Position numbers and translations under genes: made by a program. From the NCBI GenBank assembly GCA_024225395.1, contig JAAEMR010000065.1, positions 1 through 64,000 on the forward strand: a DNA stretch of 64,000 bases. The letters run 5' to 3'. A model generated the notes under the pieces. The model saw only the letters and a list, made by a program, of their open reading frames with translations, did not search any database and was not told the origin of the DNA. Positions within the stretch are counted from its first letter, which is position 1; each line of letters opens with the position of its first letter. Of this stretch, positions 37,507-45,990 are shown piece after piece. Origin of the DNA: Gammaproteobacteria bacterium (GTDB lineage Bacteria > Pseudomonadota > Gammaproteobacteria > GCA-001735895).

Positions 37507-38109
37507 ATGCCTGACCTGAATATTCTGACACCCGAAAATATACGCAGTTGCCTATTGCAATGCTCTGGTATTACTCACGATTTACCCGGGCACTGGACTG
37601 AAATTGAGTGTCAACAGGCGGCGGTATTAATTCCATTTGTGCAAATTCAACAGCAATGGCATTTGCTTTATATTCGTCGAACCGCGCATCCAGACGACCC
37701 ACACAGTGGGCAGGTTGCTTTTGCTGGTGGTAAATATGAGCTGGTTGATGAAAATCTAACAACAACAGCTTTACGTGAAGCACAGGAAGAAATTGGTTTA
37801 ATGCCGCAGGATGTAAAGGTACTCGGTAAGCTCAATTATCATCATAGTATCAGTCGATTTCGAATTACCCCGGTAGTTGCACAGGTTCCCTGGCCTTATG
37901 CTTTAACACTGGATCAGCAGGAAGTCGCTCGCGTTTTTACCATTCCTTTAAACTGGCTGGCTAATTCTGAGAACTACTGCATCAGGCAACATCAGCATGA
38001 ACAACTCCAGCCTTTTCCAGTGGTTTATTTCGATGAATATGACGGTGAACTGCTGTGGGGAGCTACGGCAAGAATGACGTTATCACTGATATCTTTATTG
38101 AAGCAGTAA
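37507..38109 (+). CDS. Nudix hydrolase, CoA-pyrophosphatase type (NudL-like)
   Basis: 200 residues. The Nudix box is GGKYELVDENLTTTALREAQEEIGL (positions about 79-103, with key residues G, E, R-E-x-x-E-E). It is preceded by the NuCoA signature region LLYIRRTAHPDDPHSGQVAFAGG, which marks CoA and acyl-CoA pyrophosphatases. It probably cleaves CoA to phosphopantetheine and 3',5'-ADP. It stands alone between the nifJ pair and the nuclease operon, with its own apparent promoter. Confidence 0.88.
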   Translation: MPDLNILTPENIRSCLLQCSGITHDLPGHWTEIECQQAAVLIPFVQIQQQWHLLYIRRTAHPDDPHSGQVAFAGGKYELVDENLTTTALREAQEEIGLMPQDVKVLGKLNYHHSISRFRITPVVAQVPWPYALTLDQQEVARVFTIPLNWLANSENYCIRQHQHEQLQPFPVVYFDEYDGELLWGATARMTLSLISLLKQ

Positions 38110-38197
38110 GTGTAGGTGAACCGTTGTTAATTCAGGTAATCCTTCTGTACTAATTAGCATGATGATTAACTGGATTAAAATAAGGTAAACTTGGTGC

Positions 38198-39865
38198 ATG
38201 CAACCTGACTTGCCCGACAGTTATTATCTTGACAATGTAACAACCCTGTTCACTCATGTAGAAGATGTTTATCTCGATATTCTGGATGTCGATTACATAC
38301 AGTTTCTCAGGCGTTTTTCTGCTTTACCGGATGATAGTAAGAAACTTTACATCCGACTGCTAAACCGTAACAGGGAATGGTTTCGGGTAAGTAAACTCGA
38401 CTATCCTGAAATTACTTCAATTTCACAGGCTGTAAAAACACTACAGCAGAGTAATTTTTTACAAGTTAACCCTGAGCCTGATATTGAAAGTATTATTAAT
38501 CTGTTTACAAAAGCAGATATTTTAAAGATACATCCAGAAAAAAAGAAATTACAAAAATTGAGCCGTCAGCAACTTGATGAATATGTGCTTGAAAATATCA
38601 ACGATGAATTTTGCCAGCAGTTATTCCTCACCGATAGCTTTTTGAACGTCCTTCATAAAGATATTTATGTTTTATTCCAGATGTTGTTTTTTGGAAATTT
38701 GAATCAATCGATGACTGATTTTGTATTGCGTGACCTGGGTCTATATCAATATGAAAGCTATCCAGTTGATGCTGAAAATAGACCTTATAACAGCCGCGAG
38801 GAAATACAGCAGCACTGGTTACTGCAGCAACTAGAAACATTGTTGGATTCTAGCGACTGGAATGATCATGAATTATTGCTAGAGTGTTATTCGTCTGTAC
38901 CTGAAAATATCCACCAGCATTCTTTTTTGTTCCGTAAGAGTGAGCGTATTAAATATAAAATAGCTCGACAGGTTGAAAGGCAGGGGAATCTTGACCTGGC
39001 ACTTTCTCTTTATCTGCAATGCCAGTTACCACCGAGTCGTGAGCGATGCATTCGCATACATCAGCAACAGGGTGATTTTGAGCTTGCGGTATCCAAATGT
39101 CAGCAAATTATCCATTCGCCATACGATGATTCCGAGTCCCAGTTTGCCATAGAATTCTCAACGCGGTTGATTAAACGCTATCGGCTTCCACTACCTTGCG
39201 GGTTAAAACTGTCAGAAAACTATCAACCAGAAATCATTGAATTACAACTTGATCAACAGCAAAGTGTTGAACAGGCGGTGGTTGATCACTACTGTAGTTC
39301 TAATAAAAACCAGGACTGCTTCTATCTTGAGAATAGCCTGTTTAACGGTGTTCTAGGGTTACTCATCTGGGATGTTATTTTCACCCCGGTGTCCGGAGCT
39401 TTTTACAACCCCTTTCAATATAGACCCAGTGATTTTTATGCGTTTGATTTTGTCAATAAACGTCAGCATCTGTTTGATGAAATTTGGAACTCGCTCGAAA
39501 ACAATAATGACATCTGGAATATTGTTTTAAAGTGCTGGACAGATAAAAAAGATTTAATGAACCCGATGATCAACTGGAACACGCTGAACCTGGATATTAT
39601 TCAGCTCGCTCTGCAACGGATTGAGTATCAGCACTGGTTAAATATTTTTAAACGCATATTAGCTGACCTTCGAAATAATCGATCCGGTTTTCCTGACCTT
39701 ATTCTGTTTCCGCCAGAGGGTGGTTATAAACTGCTTGAAGTTAAAGGCCCCGGTGATCGCTTACAAAAAAATCAACTTCGCTGGATGTCTTTTTTCTCAG
39801 TTTACAATATTCCTCATGAAGTTGTTCGAGTTAGCTGGAAAGCTAAAATGGATAAAGGCACATGA
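38198..39865 (+). CDS. FAN1-like nuclease with C-terminal VRR-NUC domain
   Basis: 555 residues. The C-terminal VRR-NUC module is clear: GFPDLILFPPEGGYKLLEVKG (PD..ExK nuclease core, about residues 492-512), then GDRLQKNQLRWM. The middle is helical repeat-like (residues about 240-310, LALSLYLQCQ, FELAVSKCQQII), and the N-terminus (LPDDSKKLYIRLLNRNREWF) matches the bacterial FAN1 winged-helix region. FAN1 proteins cut branched and crosslinked DNA. It overlaps the following helicase gene by 4 bases, which suggests one repair unit. Confidence 0.88.
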   Translation: MQPDLPDSYYLDNVTTLFTHVEDVYLDILDVDYIQFLRRFSALPDDSKKLYIRLLNRNREWFRVSKLDYPEITSISQAVKTLQQSNFLQVNPEPDIESIINLFTKADILKIHPEKKKLQKLSRQQLDEYVLENINDEFCQQLFLTDSFLNVLHKDIYVLFQMLFFGNLNQSMTDFVLRDLGLYQYESYPVDAENRPYNSREEIQQHWLLQQLETLLDSSDWNDHELLLECYSSVPENIHQHSFLFRKSERIKYKIARQVERQGNLDLALSLYLQCQLPPSRERCIRIHQQQGDFELAVSKCQQIIHSPYDDSESQFAIEFSTRLIKRYRLPLPCGLKLSENYQPEIIELQLDQQQSVEQAVVDHYCSSNKNQDCFYLENSLFNGVLGLLIWDVIFTPVSGAFYNPFQYRPSDFYAFDFVNKRQHLFDEIWNSLENNNDIWNIVLKCWTDKKDLMNPMINWNTLNLDIIQLALQRIEYQHWLNIFKRILADLRNNRSGFPDLILFPPEGGYKLLEVKGPGDRLQKNQLRWMSFFSVYNIPHEVVRVSWKAKMDKGT

Positions 39866-42189
39866 GTAAAATAGTTAAAATTGGAATTGGTCAACTGGTA
39901 GAATTTTGTTGCCGAAGTGGTGACCTTGGCTTTGAAGGTGGACCCGGGCCGTCGGCCCTGGAGGGACTACGAACTCATCAAAAAATCCAGAAACGGTACC
40001 AGCAGCAGTCTATTGCCGAATATCGTCTGGAACAGGAGTTTGAAATTAATTCATACCCTGTGAAACTTGGTGGACGCATCGATATGCTTTTTGATCGGGA
40101 AAACCCTCCCCGGGTGGAAGAAATTAAAACGATTAATAATTTTATGCATTCAACCACTGAGTCTTATGAAGAGTCTCATTGGGCACAACTAAAATGTTAT
40201 GCAGCCTGTTATGCCATTGAACAGAATACTAAGAGTGTTGCTATAAGCCTTAACTACGTCAATATATTCAACTGCCAGGAATACCGACAGACCAAGGTTA
40301 TGCAAAGAGAACAGCTAGAGGCATTTCTTCAGCAGGTTCTCATGCGATATTTACAATGGCATCAGCTCATCGAGCAGCAAAATACACAAACTAAAACCAG
40401 TGCAGGTGAGTTGCAGTTTCCGCATAAAAACTTTCGCCGCAATCAGCATTTTTTTGCTTCACAGGTATACCGAAATATACAGCAAAAAGGCCAGTTGATG
40501 GTCGAAGCACCGACTGGTTCAGGTAAAACTATCAGTACATTATTTCCTGCTATCAAGGCAATCGGTGAAGGCCATATTGATCAGATAATTTATCTTTCGG
40601 CAAAAACTTCCGGGCAAAATCAGGCTGTGAAAGCTATCGAACAAATGAACGGGCAGGGGTTGAAAATTAGTTATCTGGTTATTCAGGCCAAGGCCAAATC
40701 ATGTGTCTGCAATCATAATGCCAATGAAATAAATGAAGATGGAAAGTGTGTTCGTACCCTGGGATTTTTTGACCGTCTGGCTGGTGCCCGGGAAACCCTG
40801 GTAAAACTTCGTCACCTTAATAGCGAAACTGTTCGTCGTGTGGCTGATGACTTTCAGCTTTGTCCTTTTGAGCTTTCTCTACAAATGTTGCCGTGGGTTG
40901 ATATTGTTATCGGGGATTTTAACTATGTTTTTGACCCCCTGGTACAATTAACTTATTTTAAAAATGATAATAAGCGTAAATTATTACTGATTGATGAATT
41001 ACATAATTTGATTGATCGTGCTCGGGGTATGTATTCAGCCTGTATTAGTCGAAAACAAATAAAAATTGCATCAAGTGCAGATAATAGTTTGACCATCAAT
41101 CGTGCTATCAATAGCCTTAATCGAGCGTTTGATAAGTTTCTGCTTGAACAAAGTGGTGATGAAACTGTTACCAGCGAAACCAGTGAAGCAATTAACCGTG
41201 CTACTTTCCATTTCAGTGAAAAGATAAATCTTGACCTGTTCAATAATAAACACATCTGTTCGGAAACGCTTGAACTGACTAAGGCTCTTTTTCGATATCA
41301 ATGTATTAATAATCTATATGATGAACACCATAAAACCATTAGCATAAAACCTGTAAAGAAGCGCCAGATTAAGTTGATGTGCCTGAATGCTTTTGAGTAT
41401 TTAACAGAAGTCTATCCACTGTTTAAATCAGTTTGTGGATTTTCTGCAACTTTGACACCCGCTAACTATTTTCTGCAGGCTTTGGGTTTTAATCAGTCAG
41501 CAAAAGTGTTGAGGCTGGAATCCTGTTTTCCACAGAACAACCTGCTGGTCAATACCTGCAGTTATGTTGATACCCGTTACCTTCAACGCGAATCCTACAT
41601 TGACCAAATTTGTGAAACTATCCAGCGTTGTTTTCTGGCCAGGCCCGGTAACTACCTGGTTTTCTTTTCTTCCTATTACTTTATGAACCTTGTTTTTGAG
41701 CGTTTTAGAGAACTCTTTGGCACTATCTCAGCATCGATACAGTTGAAGGATTCGGATGATAAACAGCGTCAGGAATTTTTAAGTCAGTTTCTAAACAGCG
41801 ACAAAATGCTTGGTTTTGTCATTATGGGGGGGATTTTTGCTGAAGGGATTGACTACCGGGGACAATCACTGATCGGGGCAATAATTGTTGGGGTTGGTTT
41901 GCCACAGGCAAATACAGAACAAAAACTGATTGAAAATGATTTTAACAGGATCGGGCTGGATGGCTTCAATCATGCTTATCGATTTCCCGGTCTCATTCGA
42001 GTGCAACAAAGTGCCGGCCGGGTGATTCGCAGTGAAACAGATTGCGGCGTCATCATATTACTGGATCGCCGTTTCAAACAGGCTGGCTACCTGCAACACT
42101 ATCCTGCACACTGGCATGCCAATAATTGTACAGACATTATGTCACTGGAGAATGCACTCGTTGAATTCTGGTTAAAACACAAAGACTAG
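39862..42189 (+). CDS. XPD/DinG-type DNA helicase with N-terminal PD-(D/E)XK nuclease domain
   Basis: 775 residues. The N-terminal ~190 residues contain LGGRIDMLFDRENPPRVEEIKT, a Cas4/RecB-like nuclease core (D, then E-x-K). The helicase follows: Walker A VEAPTGSGKTIST, a cysteine set suited to an Fe-S cluster (KSCVCNHN, GKC, QLCPFE), motif II LLIDELHNLI (DELH), and C-terminal motifs GGIFAEGIDYRGQSL and QSAGRVIRSETD. XPD-family enzymes unwind 5' to 3'. The start overlaps the FAN1 stop (ATGA). Together they look like a crosslink or branched-DNA repair pair. Confidence 0.9.
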   Translation: MSKIVKIGIGQLVEFCCRSGDLGFEGGPGPSALEGLRTHQKIQKRYQQQSIAEYRLEQEFEINSYPVKLGGRIDMLFDRENPPRVEEIKTINNFMHSTTESYEESHWAQLKCYAACYAIEQNTKSVAISLNYVNIFNCQEYRQTKVMQREQLEAFLQQVLMRYLQWHQLIEQQNTQTKTSAGELQFPHKNFRRNQHFFASQVYRNIQQKGQLMVEAPTGSGKTISTLFPAIKAIGEGHIDQIIYLSAKTSGQNQAVKAIEQMNGQGLKISYLVIQAKAKSCVCNHNANEINEDGKCVRTLGFFDRLAGARETLVKLRHLNSETVRRVADDFQLCPFELSLQMLPWVDIVIGDFNYVFDPLVQLTYFKNDNKRKLLLIDELHNLIDRARGMYSACISRKQIKIASSADNSLTINRAINSLNRAFDKFLLEQSGDETVTSETSEAINRATFHFSEKINLDLFNNKHICSETLELTKALFRYQCINNLYDEHHKTISIKPVKKRQIKLMCLNAFEYLTEVYPLFKSVCGFSATLTPANYFLQALGFNQSAKVLRLESCFPQNNLLVNTCSYVDTRYLQRESYIDQICETIQRCFLARPGNYLVFFSSYYFMNLVFERFRELFGTISASIQLKDSDDKQRQEFLSQFLNSDKMLGFVIMGGIFAEGIDYRGQSLIGAIIVGVGLPQANTEQKLIENDFNRIGLDGFNHAYRFPGLIRVQQSAGRVIRSETDCGVIILLDRRFKQAGYLQHYPAHWHANNCTDIMSLENALVEFWLKHKD

Positions 42190-42210
42190 AACCACGGAAA
42201 CCCCTGGTTT

Positions 42211-42444
42211 CTATGGAAGCCACTCCCTCCGGGTGTGTCTCTTCGCCACGGTTTCGTTAAGAAATTCAGCTCTACTAGTGAAGGCGAATTGAACCATCTT
42301 TCTGCTTTTGTTGGCGTCAACGAACGGGTGAACAATATCCCGATACGCATAATCGATAGTGGATCTGAGATTGTGAATAACATCTCCAGCAATCATTTTG
42401 ATGTTGTCTATAGCGGCTTCATTAGCTTTCGCATGGGTGGTGCG
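42211..42444 (-). pseudogene. fragment of an unknown protein
   Basis: On the minus strand a frame without stops reads RTTHAKANEAAIDNIKMIAG and then DVIHNLRSTIDYAYRDIVHP, FVDANKSRKMVQFAFTSRAE, FLNETVAKRHTRR. It is bounded upstream by an in-frame TAG at 42445-42447. The GDVIHNLRS.ID block resembles internal sequence of bacterial proteins of unknown function, and there is no start or ribosome site at the proper N-terminus. It lies convergent with the helicase gene and is best read as a leftover of a larger gene. Confidence 0.45.
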
Positions 42445-42493
42445 CTACCCGGTATTGGTATCCGTTAATCCGCAAAAATTAATACTGCTTGAA

Positions 42494-42901
42494 TCAATCT
42501 GGATAAGTTTCATCAATGGTTTTAAGTGAACGAAGGAAAAGACCCAGTCCACCGACCGTGAGCACTAATATGGTGATTAAATCGAAAGCACTCATATGGC
42601 GAAAAGTGAATTGCAATGATGAGATAACGCCAAAAATTAAAGCGACCAGAGAACCCGCTGCCAGTAACCAGCCGAGCGGGTTTTTACTATTATAGAAAAC
42701 CATACTGGTACCGAACATAAAAGGAATCATGATCATACCGCTAGTGATTCCATATTGACCAAATCCGTACAGGCGCATTCCAAAGCCGAAATGTGATGTG
42801 ACCATTATTGCATTCAGCAATAAATACAGTCCGCCGCATAACATCATAAAACCAATAACAAACTGGCCTATACCACCCGAAGTTCCACCGGCTCCACGCA
42901 T
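42494..42901 (-). CDS. unknown four-helix membrane protein next to hypC
   Basis: 135 residues. A glycine-rich N-terminus (MRGAGGTSGGIGQ) leads into four hydrophobic segments: FVIGFMMLCGGLYLLLNAIM, YGITSGMIMIPFMFGTSMVF, GWLLAAGSLVALIFGVISSL and LITILVLTVGGLGLFL. No metal ligands or known domain is visible. It follows hypC on the minus strand with a 57-base gap and may share its promoter region, which carries the hydrogenase FNR box. A link to hydrogenase function is positional inference only. Confidence 0.7.
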   Translation of the reverse strand: MRGAGGTSGGIGQFVIGFMMLCGGLYLLLNAIMVTSHFGFGMRLYGFGQYGITSGMIMIPFMFGTSMVFYNSKNPLGWLLAAGSLVALIFGVISSLQFTFRHMSAFDLITILVLTVGGLGLFLRSLKTIDETYPD

Positions 42902-42958
42902 ATCTATTATCCTGAGTATTTTTTAAAGGTAAATACTAACCCGAAATAATGAAACTGG

Positions 42959-43210
42959 CTATGTTGATGAGTGATTAGTGGATGAGTCTATAGTGGCGAA
43001 CATTTCATCGTACAAATCCCAGGCAATCATGGCATCCTTTTTATCAATTCTGGAAATAATATTTCCCACGCTGATCATCACGTAGTCGCCTATTTGCAGG
43101 TTATCTTCCAGCATTGACAGCAAACTGGCTTCGCGCTCTATTCCCCTGGCTTCACAGAGGGCACTGTAACCATTGATCTGTTTGATTTGCATGGGGATAC
43201 CAAGACACAT
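42959..43210 (-). CDS. hypC: hydrogenase maturation chaperone HypC/HupF
   Basis: 83 residues beginning MCLGIPMQI, where the exposed Cys2 is the functional residue. The OB-like fold follows (ALCEARGIEREASLLSML, IGDYVMISVGNIISRID). HypC carries the Fe(CN)2CO group with HypD and holds the hydrogenase large subunit precursor. It is divergent from the structural operon. The remaining hyp genes (A, B, D, E, F) are not in this window and must be elsewhere. Confidence 0.92.
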   Translation of the reverse strand: MCLGIPMQIKQINGYSALCEARGIEREASLLSMLEDNLQIGDYVMISVGNIISRIDKKDAMIAWDLYDEMFATIDSSTNHSST

Positions 43211-43271
43211 AAATAATTCACCTTATTGGTTAATAACTATTTTGACTATAGCTCTTTTAATTTTAAAAGCG

Positions 43272-43312
43272 TTGATCTGGATCAAACGTGAAAATTACAC
43301 ATACCCTATACT
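43272..43312 (+). promoter_or_regulatory. perfect FNR box and -10 hexamer for the hydrogenase operon
   Basis: TTGATCTGGATCAA (43272-43285) is a perfect FNR consensus palindrome. A -10 hexamer TATACT lies at 43307-43312, giving a box centre about 41 bases before a start site near 43319. This is textbook class II geometry. Because the box lies between hypC and hupD, it may also affect hypC on the other strand. Confidence 0.88.
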
Positions 43313-43345
43313 GCTTTTATCGTAAAATTGCTTTGTGGTATTAAG

Positions 43346-43831
43346 TTGAAACAACATAGAACACTGGTTCTAGGAATAGGTAATACACTGTTAACCGATG
43401 AGGGTGTAGGCGTTCATGTAGTCAATCATCTGCAACAGCAACAAACTTCACTCTCTTCTTCCTCCGATGTGATTTTTATGGATGGAGGTACCCTCAGTTT
43501 TACTCTTGCCGAACCCATTGAATCCTGTGATCAACTTATCGTTATTGATGCATCTGAAATAAAGGCTCATGCTGGTGATGTTAAGGTATTTGAAAATGAT
43601 GAAATGGATAAGTTTATCACCTCAGGTAATAAAAAAAGTGTACACGAAGTAACTCTTGTGGATGTTATGTCTATAGCCATGTTATCTGGAAATTTACCTG
43701 AAAAAAGAGCCTTAGTGGGTATTCAGCCAGATAATCTGGACTGGGGCAATGAACCTACAGAAAAGGTACAACAGGCAATTCCAGTTGCCTGCCAGCATGT
43801 TAATACTCTGTTACAAAGATGGCAGGTATGA
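43346..43831 (+). CDS. hydrogenase maturation endopeptidase (HupD/HyaD/HynD type)
   Basis: About 161 residues from the TTG at 43346 (another in-frame TTG at 43328 lies only about 8 bases from the predicted transcript start). It opens KQHRTLVLGIGNTLLTDEGVGVHVV, containing the conserved Glu and Gly/Asn residues of the family; a second Asp lies in FMDGGTLSF and an HEVTLVDVMS His follows. The protease removes the C-terminal peptide of the large subunit after nickel insertion, here HynL. It is the first gene of the operon. Confidence 0.9.
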   Translation: MKQHRTLVLGIGNTLLTDEGVGVHVVNHLQQQQTSLSSSSDVIFMDGGTLSFTLAEPIESCDQLIVIDASEIKAHAGDVKVFENDEMDKFITSGNKKSVHEVTLVDVMSIAMLSGNLPEKRALVGIQPDNLDWGNEPTEKVQQAIPVACQHVNTLLQRWQV

Positions 43832-44256
43832 ATTCCTCAAAATTAGCCATTGAAATCCCTTTAGAAATAGCCGAACCAACCACGGGTATGGTTCAGGCTG
43901 TTTTAAGAGAATTGCTGGAACATGTTGAATTGCTAGCTGAATCCGGGCAACAGCATGTCATCGACTTAACCAGTTTACCGTTGAATGACAGTGATAAAAG
44001 AGAACTCGAAAATGTATTGGGGAAAGGTGAGATATCGGTGACTTTGTCGACCCTTGGTGATAGCAGAATTATTGAAACCGGTATTAATGGTATCTGGTGG
44101 ATTAAACATTTCAGTCCGAATGAAAAGTTACTTGCAGAGTTGATTGAAATAACTCCCTTTCCAGAAATTATAAAAAGTCATCCAGATGATATTAAACAGG
44201 CAGTCTTTGAATTAAAAAAACTCATTGAGATTAATGAATCAGGAGAAGAGGTATGA
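43819..44256 (+). CDS. HupH/HyaF-like hydrogenase expression protein
   Basis: 145 residues. The sequence VLRELLEHVELLAESGQQHV, LTSLPLNDSDKRELENVLGKGEIS, and IIETGINGIWWIKHFSP fits the HupH C-terminal domain (NDxD..L...LG.GEVS, W). Such proteins assist maturation or cofactor loading of the small subunit. At 145 residues it is about half the length of HupH, so it corresponds to a single domain. An ATG at 43828 is an alternative start. It overlaps hupD upstream and hynS downstream by 4 bases. Confidence 0.85.
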   Translation: MAGMNSSKLAIEIPLEIAEPTTGMVQAVLRELLEHVELLAESGQQHVIDLTSLPLNDSDKRELENVLGKGEISVTLSTLGDSRIIETGINGIWWIKHFSPNEKLLAELIEITPFPEIIKSHPDDIKQAVFELKKLIEINESGEEV

Positions 44257-45350
44257 GTGATAACAGGCAACAGTTAGCAGGTGAATTGCAGCGTCACGGC
44301 ATTAGCAGGCGAACGTTTTTAAAATTCTGTACAAGTATGGCATCGGTAATGGCATTGCCACCTGCCGCTGCAGCAGAAATGGCTGAGAAACTGGTCAAAA
44401 TCAAACGACAGTCGGTAATCTGGTTATCGTTTCAGGAATGTACCGGCTGTACAGAATCGATTACGCGTGCTGATAAACCCAGTTTGGAGAGTTTGATCTT
44501 TGATTTTGTCTCTCTGGATTATCATCATACTTTGCAGGCGGCATCAGGTGATGCTGCTGAACTGGCTCGTGAACAGGCCATGCATGACAATGCTGGAAAA
44601 TATATCCTGGTTGTCGATGGTTCAATTCCCGTGAAAGATGGCGGGATTTATTCCACCATTGCCGGCATGACCAACCTGGACATGCTGGAACAGGTAGCCA
44701 AAGATGCAGCGGCCATTGTGGCCATTGGTAGCTGTGCTGCTTTTGGAGGTTTACCCAAGGCATCACCTAACCCCACTGGAGCAGTTGCAGTTTCCGATAT
44801 TATTCATGATAAACCCATTATCAATATTCCGGGTTGTCCTCCCATTCCAGTGGTAATGACCGGGGTGCTTGCTCATGTTCTGACTTTTGGTATCCCTGAA
44901 CTTGATGATATGGGGCGTCCCAAGGCATTTTATGGCGATACCATTCATGATCGCTGTTATCGAAGGCCTTTTTATGATCGAGGAGAATTTGCTAAAAGTT
45001 TTGATGATGATGGTGCTCGAAAAGGCTGGTGTCTATATGAAATCGGCTGTAAAGGGCCTACCACTCATAACGCCTGTGCCACCATAAAATGGAATAACGG
45101 GACCTCTTTTCCCATCCAGTCCGGTCATGGTTGTCTGGGTTGTTCAGAACCGGATTTTTGGGATGCAGGAGGATTTTATAAAGCTATATCAACTGGTATT
45201 GGTAACCCCGGGCAATGGGCCACCGGTGCGTTGGCTGCTGGTGTAGCAGCAGGTCTTGCATCGGCTTACCTGAACAAGTCGACGAAATCTAAAGCAGAAA
45301 AAAATCATCAGGAAGTAACCATCGAAGATATGGGAGGCAAACATGAATGA
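44253..45350 (+). CDS. hynS: [NiFe] hydrogenase small subunit, Isp type (HynS)
   Basis: 365 residues with a Tat signal (SRRTFLKF, about residues 18-25, followed by a hydrophobic stretch). Cluster ligands include FQECTGCTESITR, AIGSCAAFGG, NIPGCPPIP and the C-terminal set HDRCYRRPFYDRG, CLYEIGCKGP and SGHGCLGCSEPDFWD. A C-terminal hydrophobic segment (TGALAAGVAAGLASAYL) anchors it. It relays electrons from the NiFe site to Isp1/Isp2. Gene order hynS-isp1-isp2-hynL matches the hydrogenase described in Thiocapsa. It overlaps isp1 by 8 bases. Confidence 0.94.
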   Translation: MSDNRQQLAGELQRHGISRRTFLKFCTSMASVMALPPAAAAEMAEKLVKIKRQSVIWLSFQECTGCTESITRADKPSLESLIFDFVSLDYHHTLQAASGDAAELAREQAMHDNAGKYILVVDGSIPVKDGGIYSTIAGMTNLDMLEQVAKDAAAIVAIGSCAAFGGLPKASPNPTGAVAVSDIIHDKPIINIPGCPPIPVVMTGVLAHVLTFGIPELDDMGRPKAFYGDTIHDRCYRRPFYDRGEFAKSFDDDGARKGWCLYEIGCKGPTTHNACATIKWNNGTSFPIQSGHGCLGCSEPDFWDAGGFYKAISTGIGNPGQWATGALAAGVAAGLASAYLNKSTKSKAEKNHQEVTIEDMGGKHE

Positions 45351-45990
45351 AATTGAACTTTTGAACTGGGCTCGAGGCCCCGGTCTGGCGTATGCCACGA
45401 TTATTATGGTTTTTGGTTTGACATTACGAGTATTTGAGATTCTTTCTCTTGGTCGAGCAGAGGAACTGGCTGAGGTTAGAGGTACTGGAGTGTCCGATGG
45501 TTGGAAAATGATTTTGAAACGTTCATTGCCTGAACCAAGACATTGGAAACTTATTACGGCATCGTATATTTTTCATGTCGGGCTACTGGTAGTTATTTTC
45601 TTTTTTATTCCCCATACCCAGCTTTTCAGGGATGTATTTGGCATATTCTGGAGTGGCTGGCCTAATTATGTTATCGACTTTTTCACGGTGCTGAGTATTG
45701 CTGCCATGATGTATACGCTTGTTTCCAGATTTGTCGACCCGACTCGACGAATTCTGAGCAAGATGTCTGATTATTTTGCCTGGGTTGTTACGTTTTTACC
45801 GTTAGTAACGGGTTACATGGCTTTTCATCGACTCGGTATTGATTACACCACGATGTTAGCCGTTCATATTCTCTCAGTGGAATTATTAATGATATCCTTG
45901 CCGGTCAGTAAATTAACCCATGCAATTACTTTCACTATGGCTCGTTATTACACGGGATCGACTAATGGTCGCCGGGGGATTCAGTCATGA
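45343..45990 (+). CDS. isp1: hydrogenase-associated cytochrome b-like membrane subunit Isp1
   Basis: 215 residues, NarI/DsrM-like, with about five membrane segments (GLAYATIIMVFGLTLRVFEI, LITASYIFHVGLLVVIFFFI, YVIDFFTVLSIAAMMYTLV, YFAWVVTFLPLVTGYMAFH, MLAVHILSVELLMISLPVSK). Histidines in YIFHVG, YMAFHRLG, AVHILS and LTHAIT are candidate heme b ligands. It passes electrons between the hydrogenase and the membrane pool. It sits between hynS and isp2 with overlaps at both ends. Confidence 0.9.
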   Translation: MNEIELLNWARGPGLAYATIIMVFGLTLRVFEILSLGRAEELAEVRGTGVSDGWKMILKRSLPEPRHWKLITASYIFHVGLLVVIFFFIPHTQLFRDVFGIFWSGWPNYVIDFFTVLSIAAMMYTLVSRFVDPTRRILSKMSDYFAWVVTFLPLVTGYMAFHRLGIDYTTMLAVHILSVELLMISLPVSKLTHAITFTMARYYTGSTNGRRGIQS

